DNA of 64,000 nucleotides from positions 1-64,000 of the forward strand of contig JASXTE010000018.1 of NCBI GenBank assembly GCA_030280995.1, read 5' to 3'. Every line of letters begins with the position of its first letter. Position 1 is the first letter of the stretch. The stretch comes from Hemileia vastatrix. Lineage: Eukaryota > Basidiomycota > Pucciniomycetes > Pucciniales > Zaghouaniaceae. Under the pieces are notes generated by a model. The model made no database searches. It was not told where the DNA came from and saw nothing but the letters and a program-made list of their open reading frames with translations. The position numbers were made by a program, and so were the translations under genes. Positions 34,654 through 46,717 of this stretch are shown here, piece by piece.

Positions 34654-36114
34654 TTATAAGAGTGCCTTAACTAACTCCTGTACTCCCTTGTCCTTTTCCT
34701 GTCCCCTCCTTACCCATTCCATCAACTCCTCATCCCCTAATTCCACCTCATCTAGGATTACCCCCTCCTCAAGGTCCCCCTTCAATAGAGTTGCGCCAAC
34801 CGTATGAAGCTGGTCCGGTGCTGGGCACAAATCAGAACGTCGCAATAGCGCATCAGGTTTGCCACTTTTTTTCCCTGGTCTGAATGTAACAACAAAATTA
34901 ATGCTACTCAGCAGTTCTTCCCAGTGCGCTTGTCAGCGAGTCAACTTTTTTGTGGTCAGGAAGGTTTCCAAATTTTTATGATCTGTGTAGATGATGACTT
35001 GGAGCCTGTGAGGCCCTCCTTCCAAGTAATGGCGCCAGGTGCTTACCGCCTCTACTAGTGCCAATAACTCCTTATCATAAATCTCATAGTTCAATTCGGC
35101 CCCTAGTAGTGTATGTGACAAATATGCTACTGGGTGGAGGACATTTTCATCATCATATTGGGATAGAACTGCACCAAGTGCGAAATCTGAACAGTCACAT
35201 CCAAGAACAAATGGCTTCAATAAGTCAGGGATTGCAAGAATAGGGGCTGTTACAAATTTTCTTTTCAGGTAGGTGAACTCATCTTGTTGGCTTTCTGTCC
35301 AGATGAACTTGGCTTCCTTCTTTGTTAGGTCGTGCAATGGTTGACAGATGTGGGAGTAATTTTCAATAAAGCGGCAGTAAAAATTTGCAAAACCTAAAAA
35401 TGACTGGAGTTCCTTTACTGAAGTTGGTTTTGGCCATTCTGTTACTGCCTTTACTTTCTCCTGGTCTATTTGCACCTTATTCTTTGAGATAATCATGCCT
35501 AGATAGGGGATTTCACTCACAGAGAAGACACATTTCTCTGGTTTCAACCACACTTGGGCCTCCTTTAAACGCTGCAAACAGTCCCTCACACGTACCTGGT
35601 GTTCCTCCATTGATCTGGAGTAAATCAAGATGTCATCTAGATACACCGCTACATCTATCCCTATTCTATCTCTAAAGATGCTATTGGTGAAATTTTGGAA
35701 CGTGGAAGGCGCATTACATGGACCAAATGGCATTACCAACCATTCAAAATGACCAAATTTAGTGCAGAATGCCAGTTTGTGTTCATCTCCTTCCTTCACC
35801 CATATGTTATGGTAGCCTGCCCTAAGATCTAAGGATGTGAAGATCTCCACCCCTTGAAGACTATCAATTAGCTCACTAGTCAGAGGAAGGGGGTATCTTT
35901 TTTTTACCATCAGTGCGTTTAACCTCCTGAAATCCATACAAGGTCTTAATGACCCATCCTTTTTTCCTGCAAAGATCACAGGGGCAGCCCAGGGGGATTT
36001 TGATTCTCTGATGAAACCATTCTTCAGATTTTCATCATTCATCTCTTTTAGCACTTTTGATTCCAAGGTTGACAATGGGATTATGCGGCTAAATTGAGGT
36101 TTTGCGCCTGGCAT
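34654..36114 (-). pseudogene. gypsy-2 reverse transcriptase and RNase H
   Basis: The long frame 36114-34933 holds the RT with FRRLNALMVKKRYPLP, MPFGPCNAPSTFQ and the intact active site VYLDDIL. RNase H follows with DCSDFALGAVLSQ, ELNYEIYDKELLALVE and YTDHKNLE. A single TGA at 34933-34935 falls just after TTKKLTR, followed in frame by QAHWEELLSS. This is best explained by CGA to TGA. The tail continues to 34654. The RT and RNase H catalytic residues are all intact. Confidence 0.92.
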
Positions 36115-37092
36115 CAGATCAATGGCAAAGTCATATGGTCAATGAGGTGGCAGGGTCTTGACTCCCCCATCTTCAAACAGTGGTGAGAATTCCCAATAAG
36201 CTTCAGGGACCATTTCTCTGAGGCTTCTTGTTGGCTTTGAGGTTTGGACTTTGGCTGCAATCTTGGCGGATATGTTCCAAGCTGTTGCATCGCATTCCAG
36301 TTCCTCCTCTTCCTCCTCCTCCTGCGCCCCCTCCCAGTCCTGGAACTTAGAATCAAGAGAAAGTGTCAGTTCTTGCGGCAAGTCTACTGATGATAAAGAA
36401 ACACCAGGAGACTTGCCGGGCAGGGCCAGGGGGCAAATGCTTTCTCTGCACCATCCACCTTTCCCCATCCTTGTTGTGCCTTCTCCCCTCCTTGGCGCTC
36501 CCTGTTGGCGACCCATCCCCAGCCTGCTTCTTAGAATCAAGAGGAAGCATCAGTTCTGGCGGCAAGTCAACTGATGATAAAAGAACATCAGAAGACTCTC
36601 CGGGATGGGCCCTGACCCCTGAAGGGGCCAGGGAGCCGATACTTTAGCGCCCATGTCTCCTCTCCTTCCAATTGATTTGTGGGTTGTAGCGGTCCAGCCA
36701 TGTCATCCCCAGTACCATGTCATACTGGTCCTTCAGGTTTTTCGCATATGCCCTGCACTGCGACTCTTTTCCATCACACCAAAACCTGCAAAAAACCTTT
36801 TATTTTACTTCTCCTCCCCCACCTGGCAACCCATCAAACATAATTAGGCGCCTAGGTTGGTCTAATTTCTCTTTTTTCATTTTATTCCTCTGTAAAAACT
36901 TGTTAGAAATAAAACAGTCTGTGGCCCCACAGTCCAGTAGGGCTCATACATTTGTTGTGGCATCAAGGGTCATTAAAAGCAAGTTTAGTATAATACAATT
37001 ATCATTCACTTCAACTGGCTTAAATGCTGATAATTCTTCTACTAAATTTCTCTTATCCTTTCCCTCTACTCCGCTCCAGGAGGGCACAACCT
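36115..37092 (-). pseudogene. gypsy-2 protease and linker
   Basis: The retropepsin active site reads ALLDCGATDCFIS (near 36900-36945), with a TGA at 36944-36946 just before it. It is followed by AKNLKDQYDMVLGMTWLDRY. A low-complexity acidic linker (EEEEEELECD) and LREMVPEAYWEFSPLF lead into RT. The frame is broken by a few stops. Confidence 0.75.
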
Positions 37093-38085
37093 TCACTCCC
37101 AAGCACTGTCTTTTACCTGCGCCTTTCCTGCGCTATCCTCCACTTCACTAATCCTCACCTTCCCCCTGCACTCCCTTGCCAGATGACCACTACTCCCACA
37201 CCTGAGACACAGACCTTTGCTCATGCGCCTCTGATACTCGTCATCCGACAAACTTTTCCTCCCACTAGCACCACATGCATTTTTTGCATCGATATCCATG
37301 GCGTTCAGGTCCCTAGCGCTGGCCCCGCTTGATGAGGCATAGCTGCGCCATGGATGAGCGCTACTCCAGCCATCTGTTCGTTGATGTGTGAACTCATTGT
37401 CAACTTGGATGGCCAGTTCCATGAGTGCTTGAAGGGAGGTTGGGCAAGGGTGGCTGATTAGGGCATTTCTTATCTTTGCCGAGAGCCCATTCCTGAAGTG
37501 AAACATGAGCGCCCCTTCTACCCAGGTTGTGACATAGCTGGTGTTTCCCCAAAATTCCGACAGATACTCGGCGACCGAGTTTCTTTGTCACAACTGATTG
37601 AGCGCATGCTCCGAGGTTGTAGCCACATCTGGGTCCCCAAAGGCTAATTCAAAAGCCCCCATGAATTGATGGAAGGTTGTTGCTGCCTGAGAGTTCTCGA
37701 GGAGCTCCTTGGTGTAGGGCCTTGCCCAGCGTGCTGCCTTGTCTGTGAGGTATGATATTGCAAACCCAATTTTCGCTCGCTTGTCTGGGAACTGATGTCC
37801 ATTGAGCAGGACATAGAGTTTTACCTGTGACACGTACTGGTCTGCCCGGGGGCCTCTTTTTCCATCAAAGATTGCTGGGACCGCAATCTTTGGACCTTTG
37901 ACGAGTGGCGCCTGTGCTCTGGCTTCAGCTTCGGCAGCATCCAGCTCTGCTTCAGTGGGGCCACGATATGAGGGCTCCACATTTTCTAAGCATTCCATGA
38001 GCCTAGCATTCTGTTCTTGCAGGCGTGCCATCTGCTCTTGCATTGCTGCAAGGCGTGATGCATCGGCTTGACCTGAGGGGTCCAT
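37093..38085 (-). pseudogene. gypsy-2 gag with an internal TGA
   Basis: The start is taken as the ATG at 38083-38085 (MDPSGQADASRL); upstream residues lack an ATG. A short coiled coil (MQEQMARLQEQNARLMECL) precedes the capsid-like domain (AIFDGKRGPRADQYVSQVKLY..). The zinc knuckle CLRCGSSGHLAREC (C-x2-C-x4-H-x4-C) and an acidic tail end it. One TGA at 37588-37590 splits an otherwise open frame. The same codon is TGA in the old relict (39441-39443). The likely ancestor is CGA. Confidence 0.85.
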
Positions 38086-38122
38086 TTTTCTTTGGTACTG
38101 CGCCAATTAAGATCAGACAAAA

Positions 38123-38707
38123 TGTTACACCACGCAATATGGGGGGCGGACTTGTTAGCAAGTCTGCAACCTTGGACTCAAGTTCACCACAGATTGAACA
38201 CACATTGAGCTATTGACAAAGGAACCATACAATCAGGGATAAACACCACTCAGCAGAACAGTTTTAGGTGGGTCTTCAAGTAGAGTTCAATATGAGTTCA
38301 GTATGAGTTCAGTCTGAGTTCCATCTGAGTTGTGCCTGAGTTCAGGTTGGGGACTTGCTAGCAAGTCCACCCCCTATATTGCGTAGTGTTAAGACCTAAG
38401 AAGGCGGACTACCACTAGCGCTGATGCTAGCCTTAAACGGGACTGACTATGTTGAGTTACAACAGTGAGACTAACTAGACTGACTATGTTGGGGTTACCA
38501 ACAGTGAGGGGTAGACAGGACTGACTATGCTAACTAAGCAGTGAGACAAGAGAGTAATTGGATTACTAAATAAGTTGTCCGATGAGGAGCACTCCACAGC
38601 GCTTGCCCCCATATAACCCCCTTATGCAATATCCACTCTTCCGCCTCTTTACGATGCATAGCGCCCATAGCACTCCTCCTCTCCACCTCTCAAACCAAAT
38701 CCTAACA
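38123..38707 (-). mobile_element. 5' LTR of gypsy-2, split by MITE-3
   Basis: Plus strand begins TGTTA, is interrupted after five bases by MITE-3, then resumes AGACCTAAGAAGG and ends CAAATCCTAACA. Without the MITE and one duplicated TTA it is 321 bp, exactly the length of the other LTR. Confidence 0.95.
38128..38388 (-). mobile_element. MITE-3, 261 bp, TSD TTA
   Basis: Plus strand runs CACCACGCAATATGGGGGGC to CCTATATTGCGTAGTG, the reverse orientation of MITE-1. TTA flanks it (38125-38127 and 38389-38391). The other gypsy-2 LTR and the relict LTR (39988) give the empty site. Confidence 0.95.
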
Positions 38708-39987
38708 CCTAGGGTGGTTCAATTTTTTACTTTTTATTTTATTTCTCTGTAAAAACTTGTTTGAAATAAAACAGTCTGTGGACCCAAAATCTAGTAGGGC
38801 TTGTACGTTTTTGTGGTCTCAAGGGTCATTAAAGGCAAGTTTATTATAATAAAATTATCATTTACTTCAAGTGGCTTACATGCTGATAATTCTTCTACCA
38901 AATCCCCCTTATTCTTTCCCTCTAATCTGCTCAAGGAAGGCACAACCTTCACTCCTGAGTGCTGTCTTTTACTTGCACCCTACCTGTGCAATCCTCCACT
39001 TCACTAACCCTGATCTTCCCCTTACACTCCCTTGGTATATGACCACCATTTCCACATTGGAGTCTCAGCCCTCTACTCATATTCCTCTGGTATTCGTCAT
39101 TGGATAGCCTTTTCTTCCCATTAGTGTTGCATATATTGACTGCATCAATGTCCATGGTGTTTGGGACCCTGGCACTGGCCCTTCCTGATGGGGAATAGTT
39201 GTGCCACTGACAAGTGCCACTCCAACCATCCATTCACTGATGCATGAACTCATTGTTCATTTGGATAGCTAGTTTCATGAGTTATTGGAGGGAGGTTGGA
39301 CGAGGGTGACTAATTATGTCATTCCTGATTTTTTGTGAGATCCCATTTCTAAAGTGAAAAATGAGTGCTTCTTCCCATATTTTAACATAGCTGCTGTGGC
39401 CCCAGAATTTGGACACATACTCAGCAACAGAGTTTTTCTGTCACAAACTGTTGAGAGAATCCTCTGAGGTTGTGGCCACATCAGGATTACCAAACGCTAA
39501 TTCAAATGCCACCATGAACTGAGGGAAATATGTTGCCAACTTTCCATTTCAATGGAGGTTCTTTGTATATTTCCTTGCCCAGTGCGCCTCCTTGTCTGTG
39601 AGGTACAAGATTTCAAATCCAATTTTTGATTGCTCATCTCCGAGTTGATGGCTGTTGAGCAGGACATAAATATTTACCTGTGATGTGTACTGATCCACCC
39701 AGGGACCTCTCTTTCCATCAAAAATTTCTGGGTGAGCAATCTTTGGGCCTTTAACAAGCGGCTCTGGTGTTGTGGGCCATGCCTGTGCCTCAGATTCACC
39801 GGTGTCCAGTTCTGCTTCTGTGGGGCCGTGGTATGAGGGCCTTTCCTCCACTAGACGTTCCATGAGTCTGGAGTTTTGGTCTTGTAAGCATGCCATTTGC
39901 TCTTGCATTGCAGCAAGGGCTACTGCATCAGGTTGACCTGAGGGGTTCATTGTTCTTTGGTAGTGCACCAATTAAGATAAGACAAAA
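38708..39987 (-). pseudogene. Old gypsy-2 relict, protease N-terminus and gag
   Basis: Continues the relict from 32946 across the younger insertion. Gag pieces are readable: MNPSGQPDAVALAAMQEQMA, GPTEAELD, IFDGKRGPWVDQY (39549-39971) and a zinc knuckle LQCGNGGHIPREC with the first Cys lost (38949-39233). A TGA at 39441-39443 matches that of gypsy-2. Multiple frameshifts. Confidence 0.8.
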
Positions 39988-40262
39988 TGTTAATACCTAA
40001 GAAGGCTGACTACCACTAGGTCTACACTATCCTAAGACATAATGACTATTCTGGATGCAGCAGTGAGACTAACTAAGACTTACTATGCCAATTGGCAGTG
40101 AGACTAGAGAATAACTGGATTAATAGATAAGTTTTCTGATGGGGAGTGCTCCACAGAACTTGCCCCATATAGCCCCCTTATGAAATATACACTCTTCTGC
40201 CTCTTTACAATACATAGCACCCATAGAACTCCTTGCTCCCACCTCTCAACCAAATACTAAAA
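39988..40262 (-). mobile_element. LTR of the old gypsy-2 relict
   Basis: Starts TGTTAATACCTAAGAAGGC and ends near CAACCAAATACTAAAA. It is diverged and slightly shorter than the 321-bp LTRs, consistent with greater age. Confidence 0.8.
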
Positions 40263-41076
40263 TTTTATGGTCTAATAGATCCTACAGAATATTAATGATA
40301 AAAATACAAGAAGTTTGGAGTTTCAGATATTCATTGTATTTAATTAAGATATTTTATATATTGATTTTTTAGTTGAAGAATCACTATAAATATTAAAAGG
40401 TTGAAATTAATTACTTTACTCTTTTTCTTTTTTCTTGAATTTAAAAAGTCCAACAAAATTATTAGAATATACCATTTCCAGAATGAGAATTACTTTAAAA
40501 TATCAAATCAGATATTTTTAATTTATTAGTAATTGTTGTAATCAAAATAGAAGGGTGCTTCTTTTAGTAAAAAATTAGCAAATAACACATTGCTTTTTGG
40601 TTTTCTTTTTTTTGGTTTTGTGCATTTTGCACCATGTGCTAGAATCAAAAATTAAAGAGTTCTGATGGTTAAATTTATTGATATTTTAATTCATCTAAAT
40701 TTAAGCAATAATATTTTATAATCTTAAAATTTATATAGGAGATAATAAAAAGCTTCACCTTATATAGTTTTAATGATAATATTACTTTTGTGAGCTTTTG
40801 AACAACACATATGTGCTATAAAAATGAAACTTGTTGATAATCATATTTGCTATAAATTTTCTTCTTAAATTATTCAAAAAAAAAATAAGGATTCTGAAAA
40901 GAAATCAATATTATGTCTTTTTTTAAGATAGAACTCAAAAAAATTATCCAAATATATTTTATTTGGGAATAATGTGGATCAAGCAGATTCATAAATTTTT
41001 AGTGTACTTATTTCTATCCAATTTTCATTTGATTTTCACCATGATTTCAGTATATATTTATCTATCAATTATGAAG
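40263..41076. other. AT-rich DNA, no gene seen
   Basis: No open frame with recognisable features. Homopolymer-rich. Confidence 0.6.
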
Positions 41077-41148
41077 AGTTCATTCTGAGTTCCATATAAC
41101 TTCAAGTTGAGGACTTGCTAGAAAGTCCCCCCCAAATATGGCATGGTG
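41077..41148 (-). mobile_element. MITE remnant, one end only
   Basis: CTGAGTTCCAT..AAGTTGAGGACTTGCTAGAAAGTCC, then an AAATATGGCATGGTG end, is a mutated copy of the GAGTTC-rich end of MITE-3 and MITE-4. The rest of the element is missing. Confidence 0.7.
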
Positions 41149-42589
41149 AATTTTTTTGATTTTTATTTTGTTACCAAAGGTGGATTTAAGAATTTTCAGA
41201 GGAGAGATGAGAATTTCTCAAGATAAAGACTAGAATGGTGTGGAGCAAAAAGAAGTGACAGAATGAGATAAGATGGATGAAGGGTGGTGAAGCAAGAGGG
41301 TGAAAGACAGAGGCTGTGTGAGAGGAGAGAGAAGGAGTGAGAGTAGTATATTAGGGAATTCAGGAAGAGGAGAAGGGAGTATAAAAAAACTAAATTATTG
41401 GTTCATGATGGAGAAAAAAATATAAACTAGAAATAGTTATATGTTTGAAATGGGGAACTTGATGATTTCACAAAGATGAGAACAGCATCTAATTAAGAGG
41501 GTGAAAACAAGAATTCATGATAAAAACAAAAAAAGGAACAATCACTCATTAAGATTAAGGAGAAGGAGGATAAACGATCATGGGGAAGGAGGAGTAACAA
41601 AGGCGGATGTTAACTTCAGACAAAAAAAAGAATCAAGGACCATAATATGGTTGTTTCTAGAGTCATTCACTTGGCCTAAAAAGTGAAATTCTTTTTTTTT
41701 CACAGAAATGCACCCATGAATGGAATAGGGACCCAAAACTGAGCACAATTTCTATTTCACTTGTTTTCCCCCTTGTGTTATCAAACTACTAAGGCACCTC
41801 CTGGACTGGAATTTCGCAAAAAGTTTACTCATTTTGTATGTTCTTCTCAGATCAATCAAAGTTTGATAAAATGGTTAAGTAAAGTAAGGGGTGAAGGGTA
41901 AATGGCTACTATAACATTAGGGGGTTCTAAATATGGTAATTAAAGTATTCTTCAAATTTTTATTTTTTTTCTTAAATTTATAATTTATCAGTTATTAAAG
42001 ATAATCAATCAGCTTTAAGTAATGTACCATTAGGAGTTTGTGCTGAATAGAGGTGTTTATTCAAACATATAATCTTATTGTATGAATGAGTTCATAATAC
42101 CATTCTTTTCATATATTTTCATTGACTTTGGTCATATCTGAAATCATTGGCAGGTAGTATTTGGGATTCCATTACTTTTACTTGGTTGGTTATCTTTCTT
42201 GATTTATTTACTTAATTATTTATAAAATTAAAAAAATTGGTAATCCTCACCTCCTCCCAGAGTTAAGTTCAGGGGGGGTATTGCCAAATTTTCAAATAAT
42301 ATGTCTAAAATTTTTGACTTGAAAAAAATTTGGTGATACTTACACCTTACTTCAATAAAATGCAAGGGTGGGTTATTGCAAAATTTTCAAATCAGAGTTA
42401 CAAAATTCTTTCAAGTAAAGAATTTTATATATTAAAATAACAATATTCAACTAATTATGGATAGAGTAATGAAATGGATGAAATTATGAAAACTTTCATG
42501 AACAAATAATTTTGAACAAATGAAATATGAACAAAATAAAAAAAATTTAGTCATCAAAAATTTTTATTAAGAGTTTAATTTACTCAACA
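41149..42589. other. Purine-rich then AT-rich DNA, no gene seen
   Basis: A purine-rich stretch (41165-41650) is followed by AT-rich DNA. The 61-residue frame at 41501 has low-complexity Lys/Arg composition and no family match, and is not called. Confidence 0.5.
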
Positions 42590-44106
42590 GATTTATTAGC
42601 TTTAACACATTCTAACAAGAAAACTTTCTTTTTTGAACCATCTTCAAGTTGATACTTGAGTTTCATCTTATAAAATAAGAAATTTTACACAAGAGCCTTC
42701 TCCTCTTTCTTTATCTCAAATTTCTTCTCCTCCAAGTCATGTGTCCTCTCATCCCTATGTAAATGAAGCTTGAATTTCTTCTCCTCCAAGTCTTGTGCCC
42801 TATCATCCCTTCATAAATAGAGCTTGTATTGTTTCCTTTGAAATTTAAGAGTATCTCTTGCAACTTTAACTTTACCTAGAGTGAAAAGGAATATTAACAA
42901 AAGAAATGAAGGCTCACTAAATTATTAAGAGGTATGCTATCACTTACCAGCATCATGTTTCTCAAAAAAACATCAATGGAAGAAAAAGGGTATTGGGAAA
43001 AAACTATCTCTGTTTTGTTTTCTTTGACTTTTAAAACTCAGAGTAGTTGATGGTCTTTTTCTTTTTTGGGAGACAATTTTTTTTTCCTCATCATTGATGC
43101 TAGCATCAGACTTTCTTGCTTGAGGATCCTGGTTTTTCTCATTAGCCTTTTTAGAAATAAAAAAAAGAGATGTAAATAAAATAAAAAACAACTAGACATG
43201 AAATAAAAGCTCACTTGAGTGAGATCAGATTGGTTTATATTTCCATAAGGATCTATTGAAAAGATATCTTGATTGGTAGAAGTCAAATGAGGGGAGGCTT
43301 GAGTGGAGGAAGAGGAAGCAAAAAAATTTCTCTTGACATCATTTTTGGAAAGAGAATCTTCTCCATCCAACATGTTTTCAGGATTAACATCAGCTCTCTC
43401 TCCAAATATGGAATTTTTCTCTTTAGAGTAAGAGAATAAAGACTTCTATATATTTGATGCCCTTACTGATATCAAGGTCAGTAATACCAAAACCAGTGGA
43501 AGATGAAAGAGTCTTAGCCCTCTTCTCTTTGGCTCTATAGTGCTTGAAGTGTTCAGAGATTTGTTTAGGCAAAATATCAATCCTTCTCTTTGTCTTATTC
43601 TGTAATTTGTTGGCCATTAGAAGATATCCATTGAATTTTGATGCAGGGGGCCATCCTACTTTAGTTGCATTCTCAGTACCAAACAAGAATCATAATTAGT
43701 TTTAGTTTTCAGCCAGTTGATAAGTATCACCACACAATATGGGGGGCGGACTTGCTAGCAAGTCCGCAACCTTGGACCCAAACTCACCATAGATTGAACA
43801 AACATTGAGCTATTGATAAAGGAACCATTCAATCAGGGATGAACACCACTCAGCAGAACAGTTTTAGGTGGGTGTTCAAGTAGAGTTCAGTATGGGTTCA
43901 GTATGAGTTCAGTCTGAGTTCCATCTGAGTTCAGGTTGAGGACTTGCTAGCAAGTCCACCCCCTATATTGCGTAGTGTATGAGGTGATCATCTTTTTTTA
44001 GTTGAACAGTCTTTGATTTCTCAGCTGAGAGCTGGAAAGAGGGAGTAGTGGGATTTGAAGAACTGGGGTAAGGCTGCCTTTGAGAAGATCTATGATGATA
44101 AGGCAT
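42590..44106 (-). pseudogene. Myb/SANT-like protein gene, copy 1, broken by MITE-4
   Basis: Start ATG at 44104-44106 (MPYHHRSSQRQPYPSSS). The domain follows: INWLKTKTNYDSCFGTENA, VGWPPASKFNGYLLMANKL, ISEHFKHYRAK and STGFGITDLDISKGI. Exon 1 ends at ACTCAA with a GTGAGC donor near 43217. Exon 2 (KANEKNQDPQARKSDAS) ends at a GTAAGT donor. The last exon encodes a coiled coil with a tandem repeat (RAQDLEEKKFKLHLHRDERTHDLEEKKFE, given in part). MITE-4 and at least one frameshift destroy it. Proteins of this Myb/SANT-like type are abundant in rust and other basidiomycete genomes, often near transposons. Role unknown. Confidence 0.65.
43728..43977 (-). mobile_element. MITE-4, 250 bp, TSD TAT
   Basis: Plus strand runs CACCACACAATATGGGGGGC to CCTATATTGCGTAGTG. 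TAT flanks it (43725-43727 and 43978-43980). The second Myb/SANT-like copy (near 51455, CATCTCATTATTATCAACTGG) shows the uninterrupted site. The copy is nearly identical to the other MITEs, so it is recent. Confidence 0.95.
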
Positions 44107-45448
44107 GTTGAGATATTTGGAGATGAAAAGGAGAAGAAACAAACAGATGAGATGGGGAGGGGTTCTGAATGGATAGAATGAATAGATATGAAGGGAGTGC
44201 TCAGAAAGGCAAGGAGGCTGACACATCCAGAAAGTTGTCCAAGATGTGGTTATAAAAATTGAGGACAAAAATTTCAGATAGAGATGAACATTGACACATA
44301 AAAGGTTTAATAACCCAATTATTAGGAAAAATAATTGTGGAAGATAATTGGGGTATAATGCTTTTTCTCCACAATTAGTATAATTGTGTATCCTTTAACA
44401 TTGATACCCCTTATATGCATAATTATTTGCCCTTTTTCAGCTCCAATAAATTAACATAACATTTACTGCACTCCTGGTACAGCCTGACTGAAAAATACCT
44501 TTTAAATAATTTCAGATTTCTAACTTTTATACCACCTATTATACTTCAAAAACTCAGATATTTTCCAGTGTAGATCAGGCTGTAATTTCTTCACAGTAAT
44601 CAGTGCTACTGAAGAAATCATATTCTCATGTTTTATTTTTTCAGCTTGCTGTTTTACTTTTGTCTGATTTATTTCTAATGATTTTAAAGCCAGAGTTTTT
44701 GTCAGACTGAGTTCAAGTACAGAGAGGTGAATAGCTTGATTAGTCAGTTGTCTAAAAGATTTTAATGGTCCTATATGAATACTGTAGTACAAATCCAATA
44801 AGTATTAAAATATAACTCAATATAAGGGTCTCAGTAATTTTCATCTCACTAATTATAAATGGGTTACAATCTTATAGTGGGTAGATAAATAGAGGTAATA
44901 ATTCAGATACTATTCAAAGACTTTTAGAAGTACTATTGATATGTATTGTAATTGTATTGGTTATTTATTTAGATTGTAATGATAAAGAATGTAGAAAACA
45001 AGACCAAAAACCCCCTTCTTATATACTCAATAATCCTCCAATGTATCTCCTTGATTCACCAGTCCTATACATGGCTAATGATGACTCATTCTAGCTAATA
45101 CACCTGTCCATCAACATAAAGAATGGCCAATAACATAATTAGAATGATATCACCCACCAAAATCCTGGAGTAATAGGGATAATCCATCAAAATAAAAGAA
45201 TAAGCAAAAAAGAGAGTATATGCATGTAATATCTTAAAATAAAAGACTAAAAATGGAAAAAATAACACTAAATATTATACAATATTAAGGGGGATTAACA
45301 GTAGAAATGATGGGGCTAATTATTCCAAATTACTACATGAAATCCCTATCCAAAAATGACCAAAATTGGCTGAGAAACCACTGAGAAACCCAAAAAAGGA
45401 CATGAGATGTGGGGTATCTGAATGCAGTCCTTGGCAGGTGCTTGCACT
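44107..45448. other. Upstream region of Myb/SANT-like copy 1 and AT-rich DNA
   Basis: The first 330 bases are collinear with the region upstream of copy 2 (reverse of about 50975-51320), including GGGGTATCAA and a TACCCCAATTAT block. The duplication therefore included the promoter. Nothing further is seen to 45448. Confidence 0.55.
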
Positions 45449-46193
45449 GGTAAATCCTTGACTAATTTAGGCAAATTTAAGCATGGTAGTGATTTTTTGA
45501 CGTCAAGTTTGAAATTATAAATGAAAATAGTGCATATAATAAGGTCAATGCACCTATAATTAAATTAGGACACTAAATAAGCACCTGTTGCCTAGTTTAG
45601 TGTGTTTCCCCATATTGGGCGTAGAATGTGGGGTAATTATAGAGTGAAAAAGCTAACTTTGCTAAAAATGAAGCTATTCACATGGGAAAAATGCAGGTGG
45701 TATGTGGCCAGTACACAGAAGCCATTTCTTGCATAAAAAACACCAAATTTTAAAAGTGTTATTTTTATGCATTTGAGTAGCCAAATCAATAGTCCTAATT
45801 AAGACAAATTGATCTGTCAAGGCACATTTTTAATATTATTAAATTTATAGTGCATATATTCAAATTTTAAGTGATTTAAAGCACATTTCTTGTTTTTCAC
45901 ATAAAACAATGAAAACAACAGCTTTAAGTCTACTTAAAAATTATGTAGCCTTACACTTAAGGTTCTTAAGGTTACCCTAACATACTCCAACTTAATATTA
46001 AGTATATGAGATTTATTAAAGGTGGATATATGCATGTATATAAGGTGTGATAATGGCATTTTTTGTGTATTATCATAATTTTACTTATGTATACTGTTTG
46101 TGTACTCTCATTTATTGTTCCCATGTATAGTTCATGTGTTTAACATAACTTATAAGTACTTTTTACTCAGTCCTGGGAATATAAAGGCTGACA
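45449..46193 (+). repeat. Dispersed LTR-like repeat B, copy 2
   Basis: Collinear with 2729-3473. It starts GGTAAATCCTTGACTAATTT and ends TCCTGGGAATATAAAGGCTGACA by position. One side of the terminal hairpin has decayed (CCTGG against AAAGG). Confidence 0.65.
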
Positions 46194-46329
46194 ATTTGAG
46201 AGGGAGGAAGGCATGACTCTTATATGGTATAAAAATGTAAATGTTATATGATGTTTTGAGTTATAAAGTGTTTTGCTGCAGAGTGCTGTGTATGAATGGG
46301 ATGGTGCTTAAAAATGAGTGAAATGGGAC

Positions 46330-46473
46330 TTTATGGTGAAATTGTATTTTATCATAGATTTCACTTATGTATACAACTTGTGTACCTTTATTTATTGTTC
46401 CCATGTATATTACATGTGTTTAACATAATTTATAAATACTTTTCACTCAGTCCTGGGAATATCCAGGCTGACA
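46330..46473 (+). repeat. Dispersed LTR-like repeat B, copy 3 (3' part)
   Basis: Matches the last 140 bases of copies 1 and 2 (TTATTGTTCCCATGTATA, TGTTTAACATAA) and ends CAGTCCTGGGAATATCCAGG then CTGACA, with a perfect hairpin. Upstream of 46330 it differs from the others. Confidence 0.6.
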
Positions 46474-46717
46474 GTTTTCCCTTCTTCTCCCCTGGCTTAA
46501 ATGTTTTCTGGCTAATCCTCTCACACACTTCTCTTTTATTACTCTTTTAAATTTTGGATGAGTTACCATTTTAATCATTTTTAGGGATCTTTTATGTTGC
46601 ATGTACTAAAGTCTACTCAACTTCATGAGTTATTCAAATAGCAAATGTATGGAGAAATAGGCCAACATTTTTATAAATCTAACGGAAGGGTACGTAGATA
46701 TAAACAGACAACCAGTT

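Larger units (their letters stand above)
32947..38707 (-). mobile_element. Ty3/gypsy chromovirus-like element gypsy-2, nearly complete, TSD CCTAG
   Basis: Two 321-bp LTRs flank gag, protease, RT, RNase H, integrase and chromodomain on the minus strand. The duplication CCTAG is at 32942-32946 and 38708-38712. The LTRs differ at about ten positions by eye (about 97% identity). MITE-3 sits inside the 5' LTR. Coding is interrupted by single stops, mostly explained by C-to-T or G-to-A changes, with no large deletions. A likely primer-binding site, TGGCGCAGTACC, lies about 16 bases inside the 5' LTR. Confidence 0.92.
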
